A stretch of 64,000 nucleotides of DNA from Frondihabitans sp. PhB188 (GTDB taxonomy: Bacteria > Actinomycetota > Actinomycetes > Actinomycetales > Microbacteriaceae). The DNA lies in the NCBI RefSeq assembly GCF_003752365.1, contig NZ_RJUO01000003.1:186001-250000 (forward strand). The letters are read 5' to 3'. The translations under genes and the position numbers were made by a program. Positions 17,765 to 25,490 of the stretch are shown here, piece after piece; position 1 is the first letter of the stretch; every line of letters begins with the position of its first letter. Under the pieces are notes generated by a model. It did not search any database. It was not told the origin of the DNA and saw only the letters and a program-made list of their open reading frames with translations.

Positions 17765-17998
17765 TCAGTGCTCGCTGAACTCCGGACGGTCGACACCCGG
17801 CCCGAGCGCCGCGTGGACGGCGCTCTTGGCGATGTCCAGCGTCGGGAACGCCCCGTGATACGCGCCTTCGGACGACATCCGGATGGCGAAGCCGTCGTCG
17901 GTGCGGTGGATGGACCCGACGACGCCGGCGGGACCGAATGCGACCCACGTGGGGCTGGTGGTGCTGGTGCTGCTGCTGCTGCTGCTGCTGCTCATCAT
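17765..17998 (-). CDS. Small protein with an N-terminal poly-serine tract
   Basis: A 77-residue protein starting Met-Met followed by eight serines encoded by eight identical AGC codons, then a Thr/Ser stretch. The folded part contains TWVAFGPAGVVGSIHRTDDGF and GAFPTLDIAKSAVHAAL. No function is recognised; the second part could be a small beta-alpha domain. The first ATG is preceded by GGAG four bases upstream. It follows msrA by 40 bases and is probably co-transcribed with it. Confidence 0.7.
   Translation of the reverse strand: MMSSSSSSSSTSTTSPTWVAFGPAGVVGSIHRTDDGFAIRMSSEGAYHGAFPTLDIAKSAVHAALGPGVDRPEFSEH
17969..17992. repeat. Trinucleotide microsatellite, eight GCT/AGC units
   Basis: Eight perfect GCT triplets (AGC on the coding strand) encode the Ser8 tract at the N-terminus of the small protein. 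Synonymous serine codons are not used, so the tract is a true simple repeat able to expand or contract in frame. Confidence 0.9.
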
Positions 17999-18038
17999 TG
18001 AGCTCCTTACTGTGTCGGGCGCGGCCCGATGCCGCGCC

Positions 18039-18566
18039 TCAGGAGGCGAGTACGTACTTGCCGTACGACTTGCGGATCTTGTTGACCTTCGGCAGCGCGA
18101 CGGCCAGGCAGTAGCCCTGGCCGGGGTTCTTGGCGAAGAAGTCCTGGTGGTACTCCTCGGCGTCGTACCAGTCGCCGAGCGGCTCGAGGGTCGTGACGAT
18201 ACCGCCGTCCCACGCCTCGGACGCGCGCTCGAGCGCGGCCTCGAAGACGGCCTTCTGGGCGTCGTCGGTGTAGAACATGGCCGAGCGGTACTGGGTGCCG
18301 ACGTCGGCGCCCTGGCGGTTGAGCTGGCGGGGGTCGTGCAGCGTGAAGAACACGTCGAGAATGACGTCAGCCGGGATCGCCGACTCGTCGAAGGTGACCT
18401 GGACCGCCTCGGCGTGGCCGGTCGAACCGGTGCAGACGGCCTCGTAGCTCGGGTTCGCCGCGACGCCGCCGGTGTAGCCCGAGACGACGTCGGAGACGCC
18501 CTGCAGCGAGCGGTACACCGCGTCGAGACACCAGAAGCAGCCACCAGCGAGCGTGAAAGTCGTCAT
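18039..18566 (-). CDS. msrA: Peptide methionine sulfoxide reductase MsrA
   Basis: A 175-residue repair enzyme reducing the S-epimer of methionine sulfoxide in proteins. The catalytic motif GGCFWC is at residues 8-13 with nucleophile Cys10. The segments VSGYTGG and GHAEAVQVTFD and the tail QGYCLAVALPKVNKIRKSY are typical. The motif GCFWC lies almost at the N-terminus, so the start is firm. A TAGGTT box precedes the ATG by six bases. Confidence 0.96.
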   Translation of the reverse strand: MTTFTLAGGCFWCLDAVYRSLQGVSDVVSGYTGGVAANPSYEAVCTGSTGHAEAVQVTFDESAIPADVILDVFFTLHDPRQLNRQGADVGTQYRSAMFYTDDAQKAVFEAALERASEAWDGGIVTTLEPLGDWYDAEEYHQDFFAKNPGQGYCLAVALPKVNKIRKSYGKYVLAS

Positions 18567-18572
18567 GCGTCG

Positions 18573-18578
18573 AACCTA
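18573..18578 (-). promoter_or_regulatory. -10 box TAGGTT, leaderless start of msrA
   Basis: TAGGTT ends six bases before ATG 18566 on the minus strand, with no ribosome binding site. Confidence 0.55.
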
Positions 18579-18670
18579 CTCTCCCTCGCCTGCTCTTCGA
18601 ATGTCGGTGGTCGCACGTATGTTCGAACCGTTCCCACCAGGCGGCCGGCAGACAGCGAGAAGAGGCACCC

Positions 18671-18985
18671 ATGACCACCATCGAATTCACCACGACGACT
18701 CCCCAGGGCGCATACGCGACGGCGCCGGCCGTCTCAGCTCCAGCCGGGGCCGACGTGCACAGCCTCTCCGAGGTTCGCAGCGGGCTCAAGCTCGTGCAGC
18801 TTCACGACGGCCTCGTACGGGTCACCCGGCCGACAGGCGAGGTGCTCGGCTACGTCGAGAGCTTCCAGCACCCCGACGGCGAGCGGTTCCGCGCCAAACG
18901 CTTCCTGCCGCGCCAGCGCCGCTTCATCGAGATCGGCGAGTTCTGGAGCCGCTCCGACGCGACCGACTGCTTCCGCTTCGCCTGA
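18671..18985 (+). CDS. Hypothetical small protein
   Basis: A 104-residue protein of unknown function, divergent from msrA with 104 bases between the starts. The first 35 residues are Thr/Ala-rich. The rest (LKLVQLHDGLVRVTRPTGEV, then RFRAKRFLPRQRRFIEIGEF) looks like a compact basic beta-rich domain. AGAGG lies at a proper distance before the ATG. No signal peptide is present. Confidence 0.75.
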   Translation: MTTIEFTTTTPQGAYATAPAVSAPAGADVHSLSEVRSGLKLVQLHDGLVRVTRPTGEVLGYVESFQHPDGERFRAKRFLPRQRRFIEIGEFWSRSDATDCFRFA

Positions 18986-19021
18986 TCCCCTCGTCGCTTT
19001 CGGGGTACAGGGCCGATCCAG

Positions 19022-19030
19022 CGCAGGAAC
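19022..19030 (+). other. Intergenic copy of over-represented 9-mer CGCAGGAAC
   Basis: This exact copy lies in the 120-base gap between two plus-strand unknown genes. Nothing else in the gap is recognisable apart from the promoter box of the downstream gene. Confidence 0.5.
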
Positions 19031-19094
19031 TCGGGGCGGTCGCCTAATCGCGACACCGCGGCCTCCGTTCCCCGCCACCGGGGTACGAATGGGC

Positions 19095-19100
19095 TAGCCT
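19095..19100 (+). promoter_or_regulatory. -10 box TAGCCT, leaderless start of the gene at 19108
   Basis: TAGCCT lies seven bases before ATG 19108. No Shine-Dalgarno sequence is present. Confidence 0.55.
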
Positions 19101-19107
19101 GCGCGGC

Positions 19108-20052
19108 ATGAACTGGTTCAACAGCGCCATCGACTGGATCTCGTCCGCCGACGGAACGCGGGTCATCACCACCACGGTCCTTCCCTTCGTCGCGATCGTC
19201 GTCGCCGGCATCGTGGCAGCCTTGATCGGCCGCGGAATGTCGAAGCGCATCCTCGACGTCCGGGAGCGCGAGGCCAAGGCGGCGACCGTGACGTCACTGG
19301 TAGCCGCCGCGCGCCGCTCGGTCGACTGGTCGACGCTCGGAACCGATGAGCGCTCGCACGCGACACTGCTCGCCGACGAGGCCGGCATCCGTCTCCGGCT
19401 GCTCCCGGTCTCGGGTGCGGGCCTCGCTGCCGCCTGGTCGGAGCACGAGATCGCGTCGATCCGTTCGAACTCGGCCACGTTCAGCTTCCAGTCGCAGCAG
19501 ACCTTCGCCGACGTGCGAGACCGGCTCGTCGAGTGGCAGGCCAAGCCGAGCCGGGCGAAGCGGCTGTTCCAGGGCGATATCGAGCGATGGAAGGCGGAGG
19601 AGCCCGAAGCCGCGCCGATCGCGGCCGCCGGGCCGTCGGCCGAGGCGTCGGGGCTGTCGGCGGAGGCGTCGGGGCTGTCGGCGGAGGCGTCGGCGCGCCG
19701 CACGGACCTGCCGTCGTTCGCTGCCCCGGCGGCCGCGCCGAACCTGGCTGCCACGCCGACCGAGGCTGCCGCGCCGAACCCGGCTGCCACGCCGACCCCA
19801 GCGCCCACGCCCGGGTCCGCCGACGCGACGAGCGCCGCCCCGGTCTCCGCGGAGACGGCCACCGTGTCGGCTACGACGGCTTCCACCTCCAGTGCCGCAT
19901 CCGCGAGCCCGGTCGCCGCAGACGAGCCCGCCGACCACACCGACACGGCCGAGGTCGAGCGTCTGCGCGAGCCCGCCTACAGTTCGCCCGTGAGCGCGCA
20001 CGATGTGCGCCGACGCACCAGCCCGGAGGCGGCGGAGCAGCCGGCGTCCTGA
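19108..20052 (+). CDS. Membrane-anchored hypothetical protein with repetitive tail
   Basis: A 314-residue protein. One N-terminal transmembrane segment (about residues 20-43) is followed by a soluble alpha-helical region to about residue 170, including SFQSQQTFADVRDRLVEWQ. The C-terminal half is Ala/Pro/Ser/Thr-rich and likely disordered. It holds a 7-residue tandem repeat (SAEASGL, about three copies) and a duplicated block around APNLAATPT/APNPAATPT. Function is unknown; membrane attachment with a cytoplasmic tail is likely. Confidence 0.75.
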   Translation: MNWFNSAIDWISSADGTRVITTTVLPFVAIVVAGIVAALIGRGMSKRILDVREREAKAATVTSLVAAARRSVDWSTLGTDERSHATLLADEAGIRLRLLPVSGAGLAAAWSEHEIASIRSNSATFSFQSQQTFADVRDRLVEWQAKPSRAKRLFQGDIERWKAEEPEAAPIAAAGPSAEASGLSAEASGLSAEASARRTDLPSFAAPAAAPNLAATPTEAAAPNPAATPTPAPTPGSADATSAAPVSAETATVSATTASTSSAASASPVAADEPADHTDTAEVERLREPAYSSPVSAHDVRRRTSPEAAEQPAS

Positions 20053-20069
20053 CGCAGGCTCGGACGACC

Positions 20070-20135
20070 GGCGACACCGCTTTCGCCGCAGGACACCGGC
20101 GAAAGCCGGTGTCGCGAGGCGAAAGCGGCGTCGCC
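20070..20135. repeat. REP-like nested palindrome, three copies of one motif
   Basis: Three copies of a 17-18 base motif (GCGACACCGCTTTCGCC and variants) are packed into 66 bases, the first on plus and the other two on minus. They form an outer stem (20070-20087 with 20118-20135, one mismatch in 18). Inside lies a perfect 9-bp hairpin with a GAAA loop (20092-20100 with 20105-20113). It sits between the stop at 20052 and the 3' end of tRNA-Arg, and may also end transcription from both sides. Confidence 0.8.
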
Positions 20136-20150
20136 AAGCCTGGGGTCCGG

Positions 20151-20223
20151 TGCCCTCGGCAGGAATCGAACCTGCGACCAAGAGATTAGAAGGCTCCTGC
20201 TCTATCCGCTGAGCTACGAGGGC
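20151..20223 (-). tRNA. tRNA-Arg (anticodon TCT)
   Basis: A cloverleaf can be drawn: acceptor GCCCTCG/CGAGGGC, D stem GCTC/GAGC, T stem GCAGG/CCTGC with loop TTCGATT, and anticodon loop CTTCTAA. CCA is not encoded. The anticodon stem GGAGC/TCTCT has one C-T mismatch next to the loop and one G-T pair, which is slightly unusual. Confidence 0.95.
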
Positions 20224-20278
20224 GTCGGCGTCCACGATACCGTGCGCGCCAGGTGGCCCTCGGAATCGAGCGAGCGCA

Positions 20279-22543
20279 TCACTGCGTGAGCGGGTTCGTC
20301 AGGTCGTAGACGGTGTCGGCCCCCACGGTCTGCGAGGCGAAGTTCGACCGCACCCACGCCGCGATCGTCGACGAGGCGTCGCTTCCGCCGTTCGACGTGC
20401 CGACCGATCCGCCGATGAAGTAGTGGATCCTGCCGGCGGCGACGTCGGCTTTGAACTCCGCCAGGGTGGGCGACGGGTCGCTCCCGTTGAAGCCTCCGAT
20501 CGGCATCACCGAGTGCAGGGTCGCGAGCTGGAGCTTCGCGGCGTTGTCGGATCCGACAGTGGCTGCGACCCACGTGTACGTGTCTGCGTCGGCCAGGAGG
20601 AGTTTCGTCAACGCCGAGGAGACCGTCGAGGTGCCGCCGAAGATGCCGCCGGCGCCGCCGAAGCCCCCGGCGCCCCGACCGGTGAAGCCGCCGGTGGTGG
20701 GGCCGGTTCCTGCGCCCGTGCCTCCGGTCGCGCCGGGCGCGGTGCCGCCCGCGCCGCCGAACCCGCCCGGGGCAGTGCCGGTGCCGCCGCCGACAGTGCC
20801 GCGCTGGCCACCGAAGCCGCCGCCGTTGCCGCCACCGCCAGGACCGCCGCCGCCGAACCCGCCGCGCGACGAGGCCACCGCCGGGCCGGCCGACGGAATC
20901 GAGCCGGTGTGCGCCGTCGACGCCGTCTCGAGGGAGTAGGCGAGAGGGCCGAGGAGTCCGCCGACCAGCATGAGCACGAGAGTGCTGGCGGCAAGCGCGC
21001 GGCCACGCACCCGCGGTGGCGTCGGAGGCGCGATGCCGCCGGCCGGAGCCTGGCCCACCGGAGCCGGGTACTCCCCCGGTGCGGGCGCAGGCGTCGCGGC
21101 AGACGAGGCGCCTCCCGACCCGGAACCTGCCGACACCGCGACTTCGTCACGACGCCGCACGCCCGGCACCAGCAGCAGCACCGCGGCCGCGACGCACGCC
21201 GCGACCACCACGAACTTCAGCCACGGCAGCCAGTCCGTGGCGCGGGCGAGAAGCACGTACGACCAGGCCGCCGTGACGAGCATGGCGACGGCCAGCACGA
21301 CACGGGGCCACCAGTGCGCGGTCCCGGCCTTCCAGAGGATCGAGCCGCCGATGGCGAGGGTCCCGGCGAGCGGTGCGGCTAGAGCGACCGTGTAGTACGG
21401 GTGGAAGATCCCCCCGGCGAAGCTGAACACCAGGCCGGTGACGACGAGCCACGACGAGAACAGCAGGAGCGTCGCGCGCCGGGCGTCGATGCGGTGGCGG
21501 CGCCCGACGGCCACGAAGGCGGCCACCATGACGATGAGCGCGGCGGGCAGCAGCCAGGTGATCTGGCCGCCGATCTCCGACCCGAAGAGGCGCGTGATGC
21601 CCGTGGCACCCCACGATCCGGCGCCCGCGGTGCCCGTGCCGCCGGTGACGCTGCCGGTCTCGTCGCCGGTGAGGCGGCCGAAGCCGTTGTAGCCGAAGGT
21701 CAGCTCCAGGAACGAGTTGGTCTGCGAGCCACCGAAGTAGGGGCGCGAGTCGGCCGGCCACAGGGAGACGATGGCTACCCACCAGCCGGCGCCGACCACG
21801 ACACCGCCGAGTGCCGCCGCCAAGTGGCCGAGACGAGCCAGCCAGCGCTTCGGCGCGCAGAGGTAGTAGACCGCTGCGAGCTCGGGCAGGATCACGAACG
21901 CCTGCAGCTGCTTGGTCAGGAACCCGAAGCCGACGACGACGCCTGCCCAGACGACCCAGCGCAGCCGGCCCGACTCGATCCCGCGCAGCGTCAGGTAGAC
22001 GGCGAGCGCCATGAGCAGCAGGAGCATCGCGTCGGGGTTGTTGAAGCGGAACATCATCACCGCTACCGGCGTGAGCATGAGCACGCCGCCCGCGATCAGG
22101 GCGGTCGCCGCTGAGAAGTGGCGCCGCACGATGACGTAGACCAGCAGGACGGTGGCGACGCCCATGAGCGCCTCGGGCAGGAGGATGCTCCACGACGACA
22201 GCCCGAAGAGCCGCACCGACAGCTCCATGATCCAGAGCGAGGCGGGCGGCTTGTCGACGGTGATCGAGTTCGCGGCGTCCGAGGAGCCGAAGAAGAACGC
22301 CTCCCAGTTCGAGGCGCCGGCCTGCACCGCCGCCGAGTAGAACGTGTTGGCGTAGCCCGAGATCGCCAGGTTCCAGATGTAGAGGAAGCCCGACGCCACG
22401 AGCAGACCCCAGAGGGCCGGCCGCTCCCAGCGCGGCGCGGTCGTCGGACCGAAGGCGAGCCAGCGGCCCGCGCGACGTGCGCGCGAGCCGGCGGGGGCGG
22501 ATTCCGCGGTGGCGGACGGACGATGGAGAGTCGCCGTGCTCAT
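20279..22543 (-). CDS. GT39-like membrane glycosyltransferase (YkcB/ArnT type)
   Basis: A 754-residue integral membrane enzyme with at least ten hydrophobic segments. The start of the catalytic loop (FYSAAVQAGASNWEAFFFGS and SITVDKPPASLWI, with the DKPP motif) and MFRFNNPDAMLLLL place it in the GT39/ArnT-like group that uses lipid-phosphate sugar donors. Residues roughly 545-640 form a Gly-rich low-complexity block (GGFGG, GGTG) on the outer side. A small domain ending GADTVYDLTNPL follows. It overlaps the GT2 gene by four bases, as in the ykcB-ykcC pair. Confidence 0.88.
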   Translation of the reverse strand: MSTATLHRPSATAESAPAGSRARRAGRWLAFGPTTAPRWERPALWGLLVASGFLYIWNLAISGYANTFYSAAVQAGASNWEAFFFGSSDAANSITVDKPPASLWIMELSVRLFGLSSWSILLPEALMGVATVLLVYVIVRRHFSAATALIAGGVLMLTPVAVMMFRFNNPDAMLLLLMALAVYLTLRGIESGRLRWVVWAGVVVGFGFLTKQLQAFVILPELAAVYYLCAPKRWLARLGHLAAALGGVVVGAGWWVAIVSLWPADSRPYFGGSQTNSFLELTFGYNGFGRLTGDETGSVTGGTGTAGAGSWGATGITRLFGSEIGGQITWLLPAALIVMVAAFVAVGRRHRIDARRATLLLFSSWLVVTGLVFSFAGGIFHPYYTVALAAPLAGTLAIGGSILWKAGTAHWWPRVVLAVAMLVTAAWSYVLLARATDWLPWLKFVVVAACVAAAVLLLVPGVRRRDEVAVSAGSGSGGASSAATPAPAPGEYPAPVGQAPAGGIAPPTPPRVRGRALAASTLVLMLVGGLLGPLAYSLETASTAHTGSIPSAGPAVASSRGGFGGGGPGGGGNGGGFGGQRGTVGGGTGTAPGGFGGAGGTAPGATGGTGAGTGPTTGGFTGRGAGGFGGAGGIFGGTSTVSSALTKLLLADADTYTWVAATVGSDNAAKLQLATLHSVMPIGGFNGSDPSPTLAEFKADVAAGRIHYFIGGSVGTSNGGSDASSTIAAWVRSNFASQTVGADTVYDLTNPLTQ

Positions 22544-23817
22544 GACTGGTTCGCTTTCGTCAGGATCTCGGTGGTCGGGGTGGTGATCGGCGCAGGATCA
22601 TCGATGACTCTGCGGGGGCTGATCACCGGCGCGGGCCTCGCCTGCCGCCGGAACACCCACACCCGCAGCAGCACGAACCGCACGACGGTGGCGACGAGGT
22701 TCGCGACCGTCAGCACGACGAGCTCCACGTGCGCCGAGGCGTCGTGCGAGACCTGATGCAGGCCGAACAGCGACCCCGACGTGATCAGCCAGGCGATGCC
22801 GAACACGATGAGGCCCTGCGCCTGGTGCTTGACCGCACCGCCGCCGCGAACGCCGAAGGTGAAGCGCCGGTTCGCCGCCGTGTTCGCGATGGTCGTCACG
22901 AGCAGGGCCAGGAAGTTGGCGGCCTGCGCCGGGACGACGTGCTGGAAGAGGAGGTACAGCAGCGCGTACGCCGCCGTCGAGAGCGCGCCCACCACGCCGA
23001 AGCGCACCACCTGCCCGAAGAACGTGGGCTGCTGCGTCCGCTCGTACGGGTGCCGGCCGATCTCCTCGTAGATCGCCGCCACAGGGATCGTCCCGCGGGC
23101 GATGCCGCTCGCGACCCGCACCATGCCGCGCAGGTCGGCGCTGGCCGTCGCCACGATGTCGACGGACGACTGCGGGTCGTCGACCCAGTCGACGGGCACC
23201 TCGTGGATGCGCAGACCCGACCGCTCGGCGAGGATCAGCAGCTCGGTGTCGAAGAACCACCCCGTGTCCTCGACGAGCGGCAGCAGCCTCTGCGCCACGT
23301 CGCGGCGGATCGCCTTGAAGCCGCACTGCGCGTCGCTGAACGACACACCCATCGTGCGCCGCAGCAGCAGGTTGTAGGTGCGCGAGATGAACTCGCGCTT
23401 GCCGCCGCGGTTGACGCGCGACGAGCGGTCGAGCCGGGTGCCGATCGCGAGGTCGGAGTGCCCCGAGAGCAACGGGGCGACCAGCGGCCTCAACGCCGAG
23501 AGGTCGGTCGAGAGATCCTCGTCGACGTACACGAGCACGGTCGCGTCAGACTGCGACCAGACCTGCTTGAGGGCCCGGCCACGGCCCTTCTCGAGCAGGT
23601 GGACCGAGGTGACCCCCTCGAGTTCCTGCGCCAGTCGATCGGCGAGCGCGGGCGTCGCGTCGGTCGAGGCGTTGTCGGCGATCGTGATGCGCCAGGTCTC
23701 CGCCATCGAGCGCGAGAGGAAGGCGTGCAGCGCGGTGACGCTCTGCACGAGAGTCGCCTGCTCGTTGAAGACGGGCACGACGATGTCGAGGTCGAGAGGC
23801 TCGGAGAATTCGGGCAT
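22540..23817 (-). CDS. GT2 glycosyltransferase with C-terminal GtrA-like membrane domain
   Basis: A 425-residue two-domain protein. Residues 1-245 are a GT-A family 2 transferase (DIVVPVFNEQATL, IADNASTDAT, metal-binding VDEDLSTD), of the dolichyl-phosphate mannose synthase type. Residues 265-400 hold four hydrophobic helices of the GtrA-like flippase family. It likely makes a polyprenyl-phosphate sugar and helps flip it for the GT39 enzyme encoded downstream, with which it overlaps by four bases. The sugar is unknown. Confidence 0.9.
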   Translation of the reverse strand: MPEFSEPLDLDIVVPVFNEQATLVQSVTALHAFLSRSMAETWRITIADNASTDATPALADRLAQELEGVTSVHLLEKGRGRALKQVWSQSDATVLVYVDEDLSTDLSALRPLVAPLLSGHSDLAIGTRLDRSSRVNRGGKREFISRTYNLLLRRTMGVSFSDAQCGFKAIRRDVAQRLLPLVEDTGWFFDTELLILAERSGLRIHEVPVDWVDDPQSSVDIVATASADLRGMVRVASGIARGTIPVAAIYEEIGRHPYERTQQPTFFGQVVRFGVVGALSTAAYALLYLLFQHVVPAQAANFLALLVTTIANTAANRRFTFGVRGGGAVKHQAQGLIVFGIAWLITSGSLFGLHQVSHDASAHVELVVLTVANLVATVVRFVLLRVWVFRRQARPAPVISPRRVIDDPAPITTPTTEILTKANQS

Positions 23818-23872
23818 GCACCGAGAATGCGGAATGACTCAATGAGGCCGTCGCACGAACCCCAAGAGACGG

Positions 23873-24142
23873 CTATGAACCGGGAAGATGCCTGGCGACG
23901 GCCGTGAGCAGCTGCGGAACGGTGGGCACTCCGGCGGCGCGGAAGAGCTCCGTGCCGTCGTCATCGGTCAGCAGGATCGTCGGCGTCGCCTCGATGCCCC
24001 GAGCCTCAGCCTCGTCGGGGGAGAACGCGACGTCCTTCTCCGAGGCCTCGAGCGCAGGAACGAGCCCCACCGCCTCCGCAACAGCACCCCGCGCGGCATG
24101 GCACGCCCCGCAGAACGCCGACGTGTACAGCTCTAAACGCAT
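23873..24142 (-). CDS. Small thioredoxin-like protein
   Basis: An 89-residue thioredoxin/glutaredoxin-fold protein with active site Cys11-Gly-Ala-Cys14 and the cis-proline segment EATPTILL. It is probably a cytoplasmic thiol-disulfide oxidoreductase. Its ATG directly abuts the 3' arm of a perfect 10-bp hairpin, with the only GGAG in the loop, so translation may be controlled by this structure. Confidence 0.85.
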   Translation of the reverse strand: MRLELYTSAFCGACHAARGAVAEAVGLVPALEASEKDVAFSPDEAEARGIEATPTILLTDDDGTELFRAAGVPTVPQLLTAVARHLPGS

Positions 24143-24168
24143 GACGGGCCCAACTCCGTGGGCCCGTC
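24143..24168 (-). promoter_or_regulatory. Perfect hairpin touching the start codon of the thioredoxin-like gene
   Basis: The arms GACGGGCCCA and TGGGCCCGTC form a perfect 10-bp stem around a six-base loop. On the minus strand the loop holds GGAG and the stem ends at the base just before ATG 24142. It could be the terminator of the upstream 24199-24480 gene or a translational switch. Confidence 0.7.
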
Positions 24169-24198
24169 AGGCATTCCGTTCAGTGCGTGGTCGGGTGG

Positions 24199-24480
24199 TC
24201 AGTTGGTGCTCTCGCGGCGGTCTTCGGGGTCTTCGACCGGGTCGCTGTCCTTCGCATCGAGCGCGTAGTGCACCTGGAGCTGCTCGCCGACCATCTTCGC
24301 CGAGGTCGCGGTGTACACGATCCCCGTCTCGGTGCCGTCGATCAGCACGAAGTCGGTGATCTCGTCGTCGTAGGTGCCGGTGGTCGAGACGCGCTTGTCG
24401 GTGCGCCCGTCGCTCGGGCCGCCCTCGAAGAACACGACGTATTCTGCGCCTTCGGCCACGGTGAGCTTGTTGTCAGTCAT
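24199..24480 (-). CDS. Conserved hypothetical protein
   Basis: A 93-residue acidic soluble protein not assigned to any family. It contains YVVFFEGGPSDGRTDKRV, DDEITDFVLIDGTETGIVY and an acidic, probably flexible C-terminus. The beta-strand pattern suggests a small all-beta fold. It is divergent from orn with 102 bases between starts. TAGACA near the start resembles a -10 box but lacks the final T. Confidence 0.75.
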   Translation of the reverse strand: MTDNKLTVAEGAEYVVFFEGGPSDGRTDKRVSTTGTYDDEITDFVLIDGTETGIVYTATSAKMVGEQLQVHYALDAKDSDPVEDPEDRRESTN

Positions 24481-24570
24481 TCGTCATGTCTACCAGCCGG
24501 AGTCCAGCCCAGGTTCAGGATGCAGCAGGAAGGCCACCGGCCCCGCCTGGGAAGGTCGTCTCGACGTCGC

Positions 24571-24576
24571 TAGACT
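24571..24576 (+). promoter_or_regulatory. -10 box TAGACT, leaderless start of orn
   Basis: TAGACT ends six bases before the orn ATG at 24583, with no ribosome binding site. Confidence 0.6.
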
Positions 24577-24582
24577 CGCGAC

Positions 24583-25200
24583 ATGGCTTCAAGCGACAGA
24601 CTGGTCTGGATCGACTGCGAGATGACCGGGCTCGACCTCGGCGTCGACGAACTGGTCGAGGTGGCCGTCGTCATCACCGACTTCGACCTAGTACCGGTGC
24701 ACCCGGGATTCGACATCGTCATCAGACCCGACCAGGCCGCCCTCGACAACATGGGCGAGTTCGTGACGAACATGCACACCTCGTCGGGCCTCATCACCGA
24801 GATCCCGAAAGGCAAGAGCCTCGCCGAAGCCGAGTACGAGGTGCTCAACTACATCCTCGAGTACGTGCCCGACGCCGGTACCGCGCCCATCGCGGGCAAC
24901 ACCATCGGCACCGACCGGACCTTCCTCGCGAAGTACATGCCGCGAGTCGACGGTCACCTGCACTACCGCAGCGTCGACGTCTCGTCCATCAAGGAGCTGG
25001 CCCGCCGCTGGTTCCCCCGCGTGTACTTCAACGCCCCCGCCAAGAACGGCGGACACCGCGCCCTCGCCGACATCCTCGAGTCGATCCGCGAGCTCGAGTA
25101 CTACCGACTCGCGGGCTTCGTGGCCGAGCCGGGACCCTCCACGGAGGACGTCCAGGGCATCTCGAACGCGGTTGTGGCGAAATGGGCTCCGAGACTGTAA
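24583..25200 (+). CDS. orn: Oligoribonuclease
   Basis: A 205-residue 3'-5' exoribonuclease of the DEDDh class that degrades di- to pentanucleotides, including pGpG from c-di-GMP turnover. The first metal ligands are Asp11 and Glu13 in WIDCEMTGLD. The later aspartate in NTIGTDRTFL and the His/Asp pair in GGHRALADILESI complete the active site. Length matches the family (about 180-215). Confidence 0.96.
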   Translation: MASSDRLVWIDCEMTGLDLGVDELVEVAVVITDFDLVPVHPGFDIVIRPDQAALDNMGEFVTNMHTSSGLITEIPKGKSLAEAEYEVLNYILEYVPDAGTAPIAGNTIGTDRTFLAKYMPRVDGHLHYRSVDVSSIKELARRWFPRVYFNAPAKNGGHRALADILESIRELEYYRLAGFVAEPGPSTEDVQGISNAVVAKWAPRL

Positions 25201-25260
25201 TAGACTTTCGGAGTTGCTTCGTTCGAAGAGCTCTCGCCAGCTCGACGGGCGGAGCCGCAT

Positions 25261-25334
25261 GGTGGGTATAGCTCAGCTGGTAGAGCGCCTGGTTGTGGTC
25301 TAGGAGGTCGCGGGTTCAAGCCCCGTTACTCACC
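25261..25334 (+). tRNA. tRNA-His (anticodon GTG)
   Basis: Acceptor GTGGGTA/TACTCAC is preceded by an encoded G at 25261 that can pair with C at 25334, the G-1 hallmark of tRNA-His. The anticodon loop TTGTGGT is closed by CCTGG/CTAGG, and the T loop is TTCAAGC. CCA is not encoded. Confidence 0.95.
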
Positions 25335-25343
25335 CGAATGAGA

Positions 25344-25374
25344 AGGTCCTGTCCCGTAGGGACGGGACCTTTTT
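25344..25374 (+). terminator. Rho-independent terminator after tRNA-His
   Basis: A 12-bp stem (25344-25355 with 25359-25370, one G-T pair) has a three-base loop and is followed by TTTT. It is the most canonical intrinsic terminator in the window. Confidence 0.9.
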
Positions 25375-25490
25375 CGGTTTCCGTGCTTGTTTTGTTTTTC
25401 AGGCGCGAGCGCCTGCAAAACGCAACAGGGGCACGCATGTGGCTGCGGCTAAGTAGAATATCGGATTTGTGAGTGATATTCTTTCGAGTT

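Noticed and set aside
25261-25490. tRNA-associated integration site
   Set aside because: tRNA-His is intact and followed by its own terminator, with no integrase or repeated tRNA end nearby.
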